In this document: positions 53,242 to 64,000 of the stretch, piece by piece
Layout of the letters: each line of letters begins with the position of its first letter
Numbering within the stretch: the first letter of the stretch is position 1
Source: Auriscalpium vulgare
Taxonomy: Eukaryota; Basidiomycota; Agaricomycetes; Russulales; Auriscalpiaceae
DNA: 64,000 bases
Direction: 5' to 3'
Assembly (NCBI GenBank): GCA_019915015.1
Contig: JAHBBC010000008.1
Location: 558,001 to 622,000, forward strand
Program-made: the position numbers and the translations under genes
The notes under the pieces: model-generated
Told to the model about the DNA's origin: nothing
What the model saw: only the letters and a program-made list of their open reading frames with translations
Databases searched by the model: none

Positions 53242-55057
53242 TGCGCACAATTTTTTTATGTGCGTCGAGAGAGCGGGTGGGCGACAAATGCAAGTTGCGT
53301 TCATTGAAGACTGACTACGTATAGTATCATCGTCCGTTCTTTGTACGACAGAGATGATGACATCAGGCAGTACTCTTCGTACCTCTTCGTTGACCGCTGC
53401 AATGTCCCGGTCCACCTCCAGTACCACTCGATCAATGGCGCACCCCGCCTCCCAACGCGACTCCAAGCATTCTGCAAGTAAGGGCACCGGCGCCTCGTCG
53501 TCTGCCAAGAGCTCCCCCAGAGTCAAGATATCGATGACGATTGTCAGTGATTCGAGATGCGGGCAGCGCAACGGCTGTGGCGGGCTACCAATGGCAGACG
53601 TTGCAATCTGTCCGAGAGATCCACAGACTTCGTCCCAGAAGTTCTCGGACACAGACAGGGTACGCAACTTGCACGCCGCATCGAGAATACGCTGTATCGA
53701 TCCTCCGACGTCCCATGTATCGAGCTCGGGCATGCGTCGAGCTCGAGGCGCCGGACTGCTATGGGCGGGGAAAACTGGAGCAGCTGTTCGGCGAAGTCGC
53801 AGGCATTCCCTTCGAAAAAAATTGGCTTCGTTCATTTGGAGCTGGAAATCTGCTGCGGCTCTGGGTGCTTCCATGTCGGGCAGTGCGGAGCCTAGTGCAG
53901 ATGGCGGGTGCTCCTGGCGCCAGCCAGCGATTTGAATAGTGCCGTAGTTGCCGCTGATCTCACGCAAGCCGATATGTGTGAGTGGTGCGAGCGAGCTTTG
54001 GAGATGTCGGGACAGGGCCTGGAACGCATATTCCACATTTTCGGGCTCGTCTGAATCACAGGCCGTGCCGGTGAGGAGGAGAGAGGTGACCGGGGGAAAG
54101 CAGAGGTGCTCGATCAGGATCGCAGCGCAGCGCAGGTCTCCTTCCAGCATAAGCCGCTCCAAGCACGGCAACCTAGCGGATGCGAAGTCTTCATCAACGT
54201 CGATATGACAACCTAAGATCTTCAGCGTTTCCAACTGCGGCCGGTCGTAAATCCAGTCCATCACTTGGCGAAGATGACGATGCTGCAACTTCCGAAGAGA
54301 AAGGAATTTGAGGCCCTGAAGTGCCATGTCGCGGGGTTCCCAGGACACTATGTTCACGTTGTGCAGCGTGAGACTGCGCAAGCAAGGGGCAGGTCCATGA
54401 AGGAAGCGGTATGCTGATAAGGGTGCATATTGGGGCGTAGTGAAGACTACCTCCTCAAGTAGAGGCGTTGCCTGCTCGTCACATACAGCCCATCCGGATT
54501 CGAAAGCGACGTCGTTGACTTCGCGGAGGCGGATCGTACGGCAGCGCGGTAGGATATGTCGTAAGAAGATAAGATGCACGGAGTGGATCCGGGGAGGGGT
54601 TGGGGCACGCCAACACAGCGCGAGTGGACCCCACGCGCGGGATGCTGCCGCCTCTGTCCACATGGCGCCGAGAGATTGGTCGACAGTCTGCCAGAGCAGA
54701 GGACCGACGTGCCCAGCGCAACATCGCGCCGCCAGCCGCAAACGTGGCTGACGACGAACCAGTGCCAGTAAGGACGTATGGTGCAGTCGTCGACGCAGAG
54801 GGCATATATGCGCGAGAGGAGCTCTGCGGGTAGGCTGCAGGCGGGCACAGAGGTGTTGCGGCGGTGTAACGGGAAACCTAACGACACTGCGAAGGAGCTG
54901 TGTTGAGATTGGATCCTACGTAGTTGGTCGTGAACTCACCAGGGTTGTCGACGCTCAAATCCGCGAGAATGGAGCGGCGTGATGCGGCTTCCCAGTACGC
55001 AATCGTGTCGCGATTGGCATCCTGCGTTGAGACAAAGCCACGATCCTCGGCAGGCAT
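53152..55057 (-). CDS. F-box protein FB7 with an apparent frameshift
   Basis: Exon 1 54940-55057 (MPAEDRGFVSTQDANRDTIA, helical), a 62-nt phase-1 intron, then exon 2 from 54877: FPLHRRNTSVPACSLPAELL (F-box) SRIYALCVDDCTI, VVSHVCGWRRDVALGTSVL. At 54692-54701 the string CAGAG is repeated twice on the plus strand, and the frame must change there to reach LWQTVDQSLGAMWTEAAASR and the ~480-residue LRR-like remainder (CLRSLTLHNVNIVSW, GLKFLSLRKLQHRHLRQVMD, CPHLESLTIVIDIL). Removing one CAGAG restores SVLWQTVD. So this is either a pseudogene or a sequencing/assembly error. The frame's last ~90 nt run antisense to the kinase 3' end; an unseen 3' intron or an earlier end is possible. A different subfamily from FB1-FB6. 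Confidence 0.6.
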
Positions 55058-56357
55058 TAAAAAAGCCGGTGGTACTTTAGCTTTCACAGAGAAAGAGCGA
55101 GCGAGCGAGCGATTTTCAAAGAATAGGGCAGGTCGATGCGGTGGACAATCTGTACCAAAGAGAGTTCATGGAATCATCCAACGGCTTGATAGCAACGAGA
55201 TTACCAAAAGACTACGCGGTCAGCCCGTATAGAGCAAAAGTTCTTGCCAAGTTGTCTTCGTAGAGTGTCTTGAGAGGAGAAAGAGAGAGAGGGAGACGAA
55301 CGAGCTGGCGAGCGATCGGAGCGAGAGTCTGGCGCCGAGGGCCGAGGCCCGGCGCCGGCGCGAAAATCGATCACGTGCTATCTTGCAACCGCGGGCGGAC
55401 CCCGGACTCCCCACTTGCTCTCCAACAGCTTTTATCTCACCGCAGGTCGGAACGCGCGGACAACAACCTTCCGAATTTTCCAATGCCAGCTACGGTGGTC
55501 AGTCTTGAACGTTTGCACTTGTTCAAAGTCATTCCGCTGAGCGTCCTCTCAAAGAAATCTCAGCGTTTCCGGTGCGGCGGTACGTCCAGCCATTCAGCTG
55601 AATGTATCCTCAACGAACTTGTTTTGGCACAGCGATTGAAGCTACGGTGACTCACTGGCGTAGGCGCTAACAAATTGTTACGCTTCGACTGTGCGTATTC
55701 ATCCGGAGGAACTTCAGCTACAAGGGCATCTCGGTTTATCGCGGGCCAGGCTGCTTGTCGCCGGTATCACGACTCGTACCCAGTAGAACTGCTCCGGGAT
55801 CTAACGCTATGCGGGACTCTGCCTCTAAGTACTCTCCGGGCCCGCGGCACCTTCTTGCGATCAAGACCTGACGACGCCAACGATCAAGAAGGCTCGCCCC
55901 GCCCGTTACCTGGACGCGACCGACTACTAGTGGATAGCCAGGATCTAGTTGGCGCCAATTCGGCTTATTTGTGCTCCGTTTCTTTTTGTTCAGACGCGCG
56001 TGGGGACCAAGCGCCCGGGACTTCTGCTTCGTTTGCGCTCGAGCCAGTTGGTTGCCCTGTTCCTGTGGACTTGCGATCATCACGAAGTAAACGGACCCTT
56101 GTTTCCGTGATTGATTCACTGGGACATCGCGCTGGCGATCTCCTAGGAGGCGATGTCATCACGAAGTTGCGCCCTAGGAGTGCCTGGTGAGGTCCAACAT
56201 TCGAGCGCGCCGTGGAACTACGGCTGGCTGTATTTGCTTCGATGTATATTCTTCTACAGGCACAAGTTCTGATAGTACCTCGACCGAAGCCTATGGGGCT
56301 AATGCATACCCAAGTAAGCAAGTTTTTGTCTTCTGCTATGTCATTCTCATTCTCTAG
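55058..56357. other. 1.3 kb upstream of FB7
   Basis: No gene found. ORFs on both strands lack splice and domain support. It includes a purine-rich run (GAGAAAGAGAGAGAGGGAGA near 55276). Confidence 0.4.
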
Positions 56358-57577
56358 CTAAGGCGTGCGTTCTAGTAATCCATGGAGACGCTGCAGACCC
56401 GCAGTGTCGTCGTCCAGCGCAAGGTCGCAGTAATTCCAGAAATACCCGTCCTGCAGCCAGCTATATCGAAGCGGCTTTCCCTGCCACCCCCGGATCTCAT
56501 GCACCTCCAGTGCCTTCAACTCCCTCAGCTCGTCGGCCAGACGGGCCCACACGCGCGACCAGACGCGCCCGCCGTTCCGGTACCCTCTCGCGTTATGGAG
56601 CGGATCATGCGACGCGTCGTCGTCCAACGCGATCGTGCAGTCCTTCAACCAGAGCTGCGCGAGTGTCTTCTTGTGGCGGACAATGAAGTCCTCGACGCCG
56701 ACTTCAGGGTTGAACTGGAAGCATTCGAGGGATAGCGAGTGCAGATTCGGATAGGTGAGTCCGTCGAACGAGAATTTGGGATTGAGGCCGACGGTCTGAT
56801 CGCTGCGCAGCGACAGGGACTGCAGGGAGGATGTGGGAGGGGCGAGGATATGGTCTCGGATGGTGAGGTTCCAGAAGTCGGCGATGTCATGGAACGTGGA
56901 AGCAGGCGTGACGGCGACATGGAGGTGAGTGAGCTTTTCGAGGAGTGTGCGAAAGGACGGTCGACTGAAGAGAGTGTCTGGGATATTGAACAGGCCGTCG
57001 ATGGACAACGACCGAAGGCGATCGGAAAGTGGAAGCGACGTGCGCGAGAGGCCCTCGATGATGGCAGCCTGGACCCCAGGTGCGCTCGACCGCTCGCCGG
57101 TGTCCTCAGGGATCGACATCTCCGTATCCGAGTCCTGCATGGGCGAAAGCAGCGGGCTGCACTCCACATGGGCAGAGAACAGCAGCCGGATCGAGGAGAG
57201 CCGTGGGAGGAGGTGCAGGAGAGAGAACGTGCTCTTCAGCTCGCGCAGGACATCATCGCTGCACCGATGACCTACAAAGAACGTTCAACGGGCCGCCATG
57301 TGCAGACGTAAATCGTGTACGTACCTTCCGAGCACTCTTCGCGATGCTCGTATACGACCTCTGTGACATGGCGAGCGATGGTTCTGGCTTGCACGAGCCA
57401 AGCGAGGCGTCGAGCACTTCGCGCGGAATGCGTCGCCACCAACCTCCGAAAGGCGAGTGGCGTAGCGAGCCCATGCAGGTCCCGACTTGCCGCGCGCAGG
57501 CTCCGCAGGTCGCCAGCCGACGAAACCTCGTCCAATATCGTCGCGAGCACCTCCACGGGGAATATTTGAAACGACAT
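56358..57577 (-). CDS. F-box/LRR-type protein FB8
   Basis: Exons 57325-57577 and 56358-57271, with a 53-nt phase-1 intron, give 388 aa. MSFQIFPVEVLATILDEVSS is an N-terminal F-box (with LRSLRAASRDLHGLATPLAF). The splice EECSEG | HRCSDDVLRELKSTFSLLHL is at the same place and phase as in FB1-FB6, so they share ancestry despite low similarity. LRR-like segments: LHLLPRLSSIRLLF, SLPLSDRLRSLSIDGLFNIP, LLEKLTHLHVAVTP, SLQSLSLRSDQTVGLN, YPNLHSLSLECFQFN, KKTLAQLWLKDCTIAL and ELRELKALEVHEIRG. Ends LHGLLERTP, stop TAG at 56358-56360. Intact; probable SCF adaptor. Confidence 0.85.
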
Positions 57578-57827
57578 GTTTTCTGTGCAGGGCAAATAAA
57601 AGTGGGGAAGAAAGCGCGACGGGCAAGTTTCGGACAGCGCATGATCGCCTGCTCTTGATATACAGCCGACATCATGGGCGCTATCGCCTCGTGCCCGCTC
57701 GCGGACTTCCTGCTTCGAGAATCCCGTCCCGCCGCACCCTGCGCATCTCTAATTTGCGCTCCCAGAGCGCCGCCTTGCTCACCACGCGGCGGGCGCTTAT
57801 CCCGTTTTGTAACAAGAGCACGGTGTC

Positions 57828-58671
57828 TCAGCTCCCGGCCAGTCCCCGACAATCAACATGCGTCCGTTCATACAGGTTCATACGTGCCTCGATTTCATCA
57901 CTGAGTGTTCCAAGCTCTTGAAAGTCGACCTTGTTGAAGCTTTCAAACCCGGGATGGGCGGTGTCTTCGGCGGCTACGTCACCTGCGCGGCCATTGATGT
58001 CGTGGTCAGGCTCTCCATTCACCAGACCAGAGCTAGCCGGGCGGTCTTGGAGCTCTGCTTTTGTGTGCATTGTAAGGCTGAAGATGTGAAACGATCAGGT
58101 CAACTCAGCGAGCAAGTCCGAAGGCAAGACCAGCCTTTGTCTCACCGGCCTTGCTTTGTCTCGTCGACCGCACCTCCGAAGCAGGCACATGCAACGCCAG
58201 CTCCGACACGTCGAACACGCGCTGGTAATCCGAACAGGACGATCCTGATTTGATCCAGCGCGTGAACGACTGAAAATAAACACGAAAATATTGAACGCGT
58301 CGGTGGCTCAGGCTCCCCGGCTGATGCCTGATGGCTAACCTTGTTCTATAATCGGAAGGACAGGCCCGACGTTTGCGCGCCAGGTTTTCTTCCCTTCGAG
58401 GCACCGAGTCTATCTGGCATCGGCTGGATGAAATTGAGGCGGTCTCTAGACTCTCGGTCTCTCTGAGGGTCGGAGGGAGTTTCATCGAGGGCATCTTGAA
58501 GATACGACGGGGTATCATATGCGTACGTGATTTCGGTGGCGAATTTAACCTGTACATACGGTTAGCACGGAGAAGCAGCCTACTGCTGCAAACCAGGGGG
58601 TGCGCTCTGCAGGGCAGGATAGGAGAATCGATGGCTATATCCCAAGGCTCTACTAAAGGAGAAATCACCAA
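57828..58671 (-). CDS. probable hypothetical gene, exon structure unresolved
   Basis: Three minus-strand stretches look coding: one beginning VKFATEITYAYDTPSYLQDA and continuing ALDETPSDPQRDRESRDRLN (58346-58549, preceded by an acceptor TGTACAG); SFTRWIKSGSSCSDYQRVFD (about 58160-58275, after TTTTCAG); and MHTKAELQDRPASSGLVNGE through FNKVDFQELGTLSDEIEARM to a stop at 57828. Phases between them could not be reconciled, so no chain is offered. No domain recognised. Confidence 0.35.
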
Positions 58672-58690
58672 CGCAACAATTAGCAGATAG

Positions 58691-59267
58691 ACGCTAAGCT
58701 AGGCTCCAGAGCCCTAGGAGAACATCGCGTTTCGGTGGAATAGGGAACAGGGGACGGCTGCCGTACTTCGTCCACATGATAGACACATATGAGCTCAACA
58801 GCGTGAGGGTCGGATGCGTATGTCCTCACCACATCACGATCTTTGGATCGATATCCACGCCGTGACCAATCGTCTGCTTGCCGCCGCGTTGAAACTCACG
58901 GTCCCCTACTGGGAGTGGGTCAGAGACTGTGAGGCTGCTGGATGATCATCAAATCAATGAGAGCGCATGTGCCGCATGGCGATGTCACTGAGCGTCGGGG
59001 GCTCCCCCCCAAAAAAACTATCAATGGCGCGCTCGGGGTGTGGCAACCCATCAGAATAGTTGTTGCCTGTGCGATCGCAATCGTTATATAGAAAATGAAG
59101 CTAGAAGGCACAGGTTGCAGACTGTTCTCTGTGATCGCCGTATGCGCACCGGACCGGCTGCTGCCCGAGCCTCTGGTACTAGGACAACAGGGCCTTCAAC
59201 TGTCTGATCTTCGGCGCGAAATCAGCGTTGCAGAATCGCTTTCGCCACACAGAAAGCATCCCCTGCG
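58691..59267. other. spacer
   Basis: No gene seen; a CCCCCCAAAAAA homopolymer pair at about 59005-59018. Confidence 0.4.
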
Positions 59268-60548
59268 TCACTTGCGCATCCGCTTCTTGAACCTTTCCAT
59301 GACCTGTCGATTGTGTCAGAGGAGTAGGTCAGACGAGACGCAATGGTAACGCACCGCTTCGTCCGTCGCCATTTGCGAGCGCCCATCACGCGGGCGATCG
59401 CGCTCATGCGCGTCGTCTTGGGGAGGAAGCCCGAGCGCCTCAAGTTTCGCGTCCCGGATGATGTCCGCGTCAGATTTAGCGCGCAGATTCGGGCGATAGA
59501 CTGGGTGGGCGCGTTGGTGAGTGGGCGAAGCAGTAAAAGGGTAGGGGAGAATGGAAGGGGTAACGTACACCGGGAAGCAGCGAGATGCGCTTCGGAGTCG
59601 TCATCCGGACCTGCGCGCTTGCGCTCTTTCCGCTCTTGGTTCAAGATGAGCTTCGCCTTCTCCGTCTCCTCGATGTTCTTCAGACGCGCGCTGGAAGTAC
59701 ATAGAGATGGTAAGGAGCAGAACTGCGAAATACAGGACAGAGAAACGCACTCCATGCCCAAGTCAACTTCAGGGATAGCCGTGAGCATCGCGAGACTGTT
59801 CGTCACGCTGCCCTCCTCCGCGGTGCGTTTCTCGACCTTGTACTTTTCTGAGAGCTTGGAAAGCTCGTCGTCTGGCTTGCCTTCTGCCGAGGGAGAGTCG
59901 CCAGACTCGGCGTCAGGGCGGCCACGGCGAAGCTTCATGTTCTCCTCGATGTATGCCATCCTAGAAAGGAAAAAGAAAAGCCAATTGTCAATGCAAAAAT
60001 CCTCGACTATGCTCGAGGATGACCCACATGTGCTTGTCAACATCAAGGGCGTTCGTCTGCTGCGTGAAGTTGTTGGTGCGCACCGCGCGCCGCGCCTTTG
60101 CCGCCCGCTCTGCCTCCTCACTGTTCCCGGTGTCAGTCCCCACGCTAATGCCGCGAGATTGGGTACACGCACTCTTCCTCTTCCTCCTCAGCGGTCTTCG
60201 CACCCGGTCGCAGCCCGTACTCCTGCTCCTCTGCTGCGGCTGCCGCCGCCTCGGCCTCGGCCTGCTTGCGCCGCCTCTTCTTCGCGTCGCCCTTGTTGAG
60301 CTTCGTCACGTCGATGCCCTCGCGTGCTTTGCGCATGCGGCGCAGTTCGAGGAGCTCCGCGACACTACATACTCGTGTCCCGTGTCAGATTGCTATGACC
60401 AGGAGTCAGGAAAAAGAGCATACGGTAAGTTCGCCTCGTCAGAGTCAGAATCGCGCGGTGTTGATGTTGCCGGGGTAGCTGGGTCGTCGTCGGTGTCGCG
60501 AGCAATCTCGCGCACGCGCTGTTGCGGTCTTGTGCGTTTCTTGATCAT
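59268..60548 (-). CDS. C9orf78/Tls1-like (hepatocellular carcinoma-associated antigen 59 family) protein
   Basis: Nuclear protein of a family associated with the spliceosome and, in fission yeast, with correct splicing and telomeric silencing. Seven exons, 307 aa: 60424-60548, 60173-60364, 60028-60120, 59751-59960, 59569-59690, 59355-59500, 59268-59303. Landmarks: acidic/basic N-terminus (MIKKRTRPQQRVREIARDTD), ELLELRRMRKAREGIDVTKL, an Ala/Glu-rich coiled-coil-like stretch, TNNFTQQTNALDVDKHM | MAYIEENMKLRRGR, AIPEVDLGMDARLKNIEETE, SRFYRPNLRAKSDADIIRDA, KLEALGLP and VMERFKKRMRK-stop. Every junction is in phase. ATG at 60546-60548. Divergent from the heme oxygenase gene 316 nt away. Confidence 0.88.
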
Positions 60549-60864
60549 ATTTGCGAAGAAAGACTGATAAAATCAAGCAGCTGGACGAGGTCGACTTGGA
60601 CTTGAAGGCAGACGGTCTGGTGCTGGCCCAGGCTCCGTGGGACAACTGGGCCAACTCGGGCCCAGCCTCGCTTATCAGATAACGAGATGATAGGCACGGA
60701 ACATCGCCTCGTCAGCGCATTTTTGTCTTTCTTTCCTGCCCAAGCTCGCGACTTTCGGACCAGCTTGCAATTTGTGCCCCAAATAACGCCTTCACTTTCG
60801 TTTGTCTCGGCACAGGTTGGCACAGGTGCCCTCCTTCCTCCGTTCCACCATCACCTCATCCGCA
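60549..60864. promoter_or_regulatory. shared divergent promoter, Tls1-like gene / heme oxygenase
   Basis: 316 nt between two start codons on opposite strands, with no coding signal. A CT-rich stretch (TTTGTCTTTCTTTCCTGCCC at about 60721-60740) lies near the heme oxygenase side. Confidence 0.5.
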
Positions 60865-61989
60865 ATGGCCAAGATACACGAGCTTGATCTCACCCTCCCC
60901 ATCGCGACGCTGCTGCGCGACGGCACCGCTCAGGCCCACGAGAGCGCAGAGACCAGCCAGGGCGCGGGCTGGCTCACTCGCGGCGAGCTCGACAAGGCGG
61001 AGTACGCCCGCTTCCTCATCATGCTCTGGAACGTCTATGAGTGCGTATCCCCGCGCGTCCGCTTCCCCTCCGGTGCTGACTCACGCAACCCAGCACCCTC
61101 GAGCGCGGCCTCGAGCAGCACGCCTCGCACCCCGTGCTCAGCCCGACATACAATCCCACGCTCCTCGCGCGCGCGCCGGCGCTCCTCGCCGACATCGCGC
61201 ACCTGCTCGCCGTGGCCCCCGCCGCGGTGCAGGCCAGCGAGCCCTTCACTGCGCTCGCTGCCGCCCCGCCACCCGGCCTCGCAGAGTACACCGCGCGCCT
61301 GCGCGAGCTCGCTGCGGGCCCGTCGCCGGCGCCGCTGCTCGCCCACGCGTACGTGCGCTACCTCGGCGACCTGTCCGGCGGGCAGTTCATCCGCCGCCGC
61401 GTCGCGCAGGCATACGGGCTGCAGGACGACGGGGGCGCAGGCGTCGCCTTCTACGAGTTTGGGAAGCTCGGCGGCGGGGGGACGGCGGGCATGAGCGATA
61501 TGAAGAAGATCAAGGAGTGGTATCGGGATGGCATGAACGCTGGCGTCGGCGATGATCAGGATCTCAAAGGTTTGGCAGCGCAATGCCACTGTCCCCATGC
61601 ACGTGATATTGACGTGGGCTCTAGTGACGATACTTGCCGAAGCGAACAAGGCATTCGAGCTCAATCAAGGGCTCTTCGCATCCCTCAAGGCCCCGACTAA
61701 CCCACCCTCTCCCTCTCCCCCACCCCCGCACCATACCGGCACCTCCCTCGGCGACCCCACCACCCCCGCGTCCCCCAGCTTCCCTGAGGAAGACAAACGC
61801 CGCGTCGAGGTCCTCGCGCCCTCAAGCACTGAGGACGACAGCCTTGTATCCGTCGCCAACGTCGTCGCGTTCATCTTGGCTCTGTGCGCGGCGCACTTTG
61901 CGCTGGTGTTGGGCGGGTTCACCGGCGAGCGCGGCTGGGAACGTTACGAGCGTTCGGTGGAGTGGGTTGTGCACCGCTTGGGCTTGTGA
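60865..61989 (+). CDS. heme oxygenase, tail-anchored
   Basis: Oxidative cleavage of heme to biliverdin, CO and Fe2+. Exons 60865-61040, 61094-61569 and 61625-61989 give 338 aa. MAKIHELDLTLPIATLLRDG, then TAQAHESAE with the likely proximal heme-ligand His; EYARFLIMLWNVYDTLERGL; HAYVRYLGDLSGGQFIRRRV, the family's distal-helix signature; FYEFGKLGG; DMKKIKEWYRDGMN; and EANKAFELNQGLFASLK. A Pro/Ser-rich linker leads to a C-terminal hydrophobic helix (VVAFILALCAAHFALVLGGF), consistent with ER-membrane tail anchoring as in other eukaryotic heme oxygenases. The second intron boundary (CTCTAG|TGACG) is chosen because it restores LKVTILAEAN. Confidence 0.92.
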
Positions 61990-62804
61990 AGCTTGGGCGT
62001 GGGGGTTGGGCAAGGGTATAATCTTTCGGGTATCAGGTATAATCTCTCGGTATCAATCACGGATCATGCAGCTAGTATGCTGTTACGTCTGACAATGACT
62101 AGAGGTCTAGACACAGTCATTAGGATACTGACCTGTACTCACGAAACTCACGGAACTTGCCATGGAACTCCCACCGCATTGAATGCGGCGTCATACTATT
62201 CTCGTATCTGTACATACTCATACTCATATTCACGAATCACTATGTAAAAGTACAGTATCACTTTGCTTTGCGACAGTGACGGGATTTGTCAGCTAGCAGC
62301 GGTATACATAGCCCGGGTTTGGGTGACGTCGAGCGTCGACGAGGTATACGCTCGCTCCGCTCCTGTGCGGCTTCCTGTATCATAGACTTGGACGTGTATA
62401 TAAGCATTGATCAATTACATCAAATCTAGGGTGCCGATGGTATGTCATTCTCATTTCTCATACTACCAAGTATGACCAGATCTTCCACAACGGCAATAGC
62501 CCTCGTACGAACTCAAGCACCCTTTAATATTCAAGCGAATACTTATGTAGGTGAGTTACTCGCCGCTCGCTGACCTTATTCGACGTATGCCAGTGGTCTC
62601 TGGGAGGAGTCCATTAAATGACCACTGGTGTGACGTGTCGCGCTACCCGTCCAGATCAAATTTCCAACTTCTGCCGGAGCCAACACGAGGCCACGAGTTA
62701 GTCTCCGTGGCTGACCTTACCACAGAAGACAGTCGTTCTGTATGAAGGCATTTATCGGACAAAATTATCTGACCGATATCTTCGATTCGTATCACTCACG
62801 CACT

Positions 62805-62890
62805 CGGGATCCCGCATGATCCCGACAAATCCTGAAGGATCCCGAGGGATCCTGAAGGATCCCAAGCCTGTGCCTGTTCATTCGGGATCC
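62805..62890. repeat. degenerate GGATCC decanucleotide repeat, cluster 1
   Basis: Units of NNNNGGATCC type, several with one mismatch, spaced 10 nt apart. Confidence 0.75.
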
Positions 62891-63117
62891 CGAAGGATAC
62901 CTGCTCAAAGGTTTTTTGCTGACATGTCTCGCTCTTTCTACCAAAATCTGTCCTGCAATAAGACAATTATAGTATTTACAGGTCAAATTGACGGTAAAAC
63001 AGTTATTTACGTGAGCACCCAGTTAGCCAGAGCCTGGATTCGGGATCCTGATCAGGAGCAAGGTTTGGATCGCGAGGAATGCAAGCGCATAGTGCACGTT
63101 GTATAGAGGTCGAGAAA

Positions 63118-63230
63118 TCCTTCAGGATCCTTCGGGATCCCGCGGGATCCTGCAGGATTGATCGGGATCCTTCAGGATCCTGCAGGATTTGTCGGGATCC
63201 TTCAGGATCCTTAAGGATCCCTCGGGATCA
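63118..63230. repeat. GGATCC decanucleotide repeat, cluster 2
   Basis: About 11 consecutive 10-nt units from 63121, eight carrying an exact GGATCC and the rest GGATTG, GGATTT and GGATCA; spacer tetramers are mostly TTCA, TTCG, TGCA or CTCG. Confidence 0.85.
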
Positions 63231-63872
63231 AGAGAAATTCTGCTCGAGGAGCTCAATTTTGTCCCATATCGCTCGTGAAAGGTTCTGTTCTGTAAGCCAC
63301 GAGTTGTCCATCCGGCTGGCAGATCTAGAGCTTCCGCCTCATCTTCTCAGGTTCGGAGCTGCAGCTACCCTGAATTTACAACAGATAAATTGGAGCCTCT
63401 TCTGAAGTGAACATGGCACTCAGGCTCCCTGCGCTTGTAACCCTAGGGCCTACAGCCCCCGTGCTCCAGACAGTACTGCTGTGTACTTTTTACCGAATTT
63501 CAGCTTGCGGCCTCTCTAGCGGACGACTGAATGTTTTATCTGGAGTCCACGCAACATCTGGGGACTGAACTCTGGGGACTGAACGACTTTGAACCAGTTT
63601 TCGGCGCAACTGAGGTCGGCAGTCATGCATCATCATCATGGAGAAGCTTCAATGCTGCATCGCCATCAGCTCTGATTTTGCTATCCCGACAAGCCATCTA
63701 TTCAATACTAGTCGCGCGCCTCGAGTAGACAAAAAATTGTATAGAAAAACACTCGGTCAACATGTCTCTACCGACAAATTACAATTCAGTCAAGTCGCCA
63801 CCCTGCATCTGCAACATGCGGACGAGGGTGGGTCTTCGCGGTTCAAGATGTCCGCAGCCTCGTCGCCGTCCG

Positions 63873-63880
63873 TATAAATA
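63873..63880 (+). promoter_or_regulatory. TATA box of the gene entering at the right edge
   Basis: TATAAATA, 85 nt before the ATG at 63958, followed by pyrimidine-rich sequence. Confidence 0.6.
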
Positions 63881-63957
63881 CAGCACGTCTGCTCCGTCTG
63901 TTTCCTCAGCTCGTTTGCTGTCCTCAACTCACAACCATCTCACACTCTCCACTTAAT

Positions 63958-64000
63958 ATGCACTTCACCGTTAAATTCATGACGCTTGCTCTTGCCGCTG
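63958..64000 (+). CDS. 5' end of a secreted protein (partial)
   Basis: ATG followed by HFTVKFMTLALAA, the start of a signal peptide; the window ends after 14 codons plus one base. A TATA box at the right distance supports a real, probably well-expressed gene. The mature protein is outside the window, so no family is named. Confidence 0.55.
   Translation, partial: MHFTVKFMTLALAA

Larger units (their letters stand above)
61990..63872. other. 1.9 kb non-coding region
   Basis: No supported gene. Two clusters of 10-bp-period GGATCC repeats (62805-62890 and 63118-63230). The remainder is AT-richer than the genes. Confidence 0.5.

Noticed and set aside
54680..54735. A 56-nt GT..AG intron in FB7 (minus strand GTTTGCGG to CTGGCAG) that would bypass the frameshift
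   Set aside because: It keeps frame but would delete the conserved WRDVALGTSVLW part after the F-box; a 5-nt duplication explains the break more simply. RNA reads would decide.
55950..55956. TGGCGCC resembling an LTR-retrotransposon primer-binding site
   Set aside because: No CA end directly before it, no second LTR, no reverse transcriptase or integrase frames nearby.
55736..56119. 127-codon minus-strand ORF
   Set aside because: No domain, no promoter or splice context; plus strand equally open.
62805..63230. Repeat clusters considered as a CRISPR array or as coding repeat (DPSGS reading)
   Set aside because: Eukaryotic context, no spacers, 10-nt units; open frames are only a by-product of the period.

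Overview
The window is fungal nuclear DNA, almost certainly from a mushroom-forming basidiomycete (Agaricomycetes). The evidence is the dense short introns (about 46-80 nt, mostly GT..AG, with GTGCGT/GTAAGT-type donors), exons down to 10 nt, and the gene families present: alcohol-oxidase GMC enzymes, F-box/LRR families, a basidiomycete-type kinase family and a QxW-type lectin. Conserved single-copy genes are scattered among lineage-specific multigene families. Exon coordinates were derived by hand from splice signals, and reading-frame phase was checked exon by exon.

Layout. 1-0.8 kb: 3' end of deoxyhypusine synthase. 0.9-1.5 kb: a small two-helix membrane protein. 1.8-28.1 kb: a turbulent region with six related F-box genes (FB1-FB6; FB2 and FB6 broken) interleaved with seven copies (P1-P7; P1 broken) of an unrecognised ~173-188 aa protein ending in KWYW. 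It also holds a decayed eRF3 fragment, remnants of a further F-box/LRR-like gene, and two secreted ricin-B-type (QxW) lectin genes built from 3 and 2 copies of one exon cassette. 28.3-29.4 kb: protein phosphatase inhibitor 2. 30.4-47.4 kb: five intact tandem alcohol-oxidase-type genes (AOX1-AOX5, 15-16 exons each), with a small duplicated unknown gene between AOX2 and AOX3. 47.7-50.0 kb: two unknown ORFs. 51.9-53.2 kb: a protein kinase-like gene. 53.2-57.6 kb: two more F-box genes (FB7 apparently frameshifted, FB8 intact). 59.3-60.5 kb: a C9orf78/Tls1-like splicing-associated protein, divergent from a tail-anchored heme oxygenase at 60.9-62.0 kb. 62-64 kb: non-coding DNA with a 10-bp-period GGATCC repeat, then the first codons of a secreted protein.

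The AOX genes would oxidise methanol or other short alcohols to aldehyde plus H2O2, as expected in wood or litter decay. F-box proteins are substrate adaptors of SCF ubiquitin ligases. The F-box/KWYW region looks like rapid birth-and-death evolution: a shared segmental duplication (FB1+P1 versus FB2+P5), near-identical spacers between P2, P3 and P4, decayed extra first exons, and short duplications that break reading frames.

The best candidates for something undescribed are the KWYW family and its tight association with F-box genes, and the microexon-bearing exon cassettes of the lectin and AOX genes.
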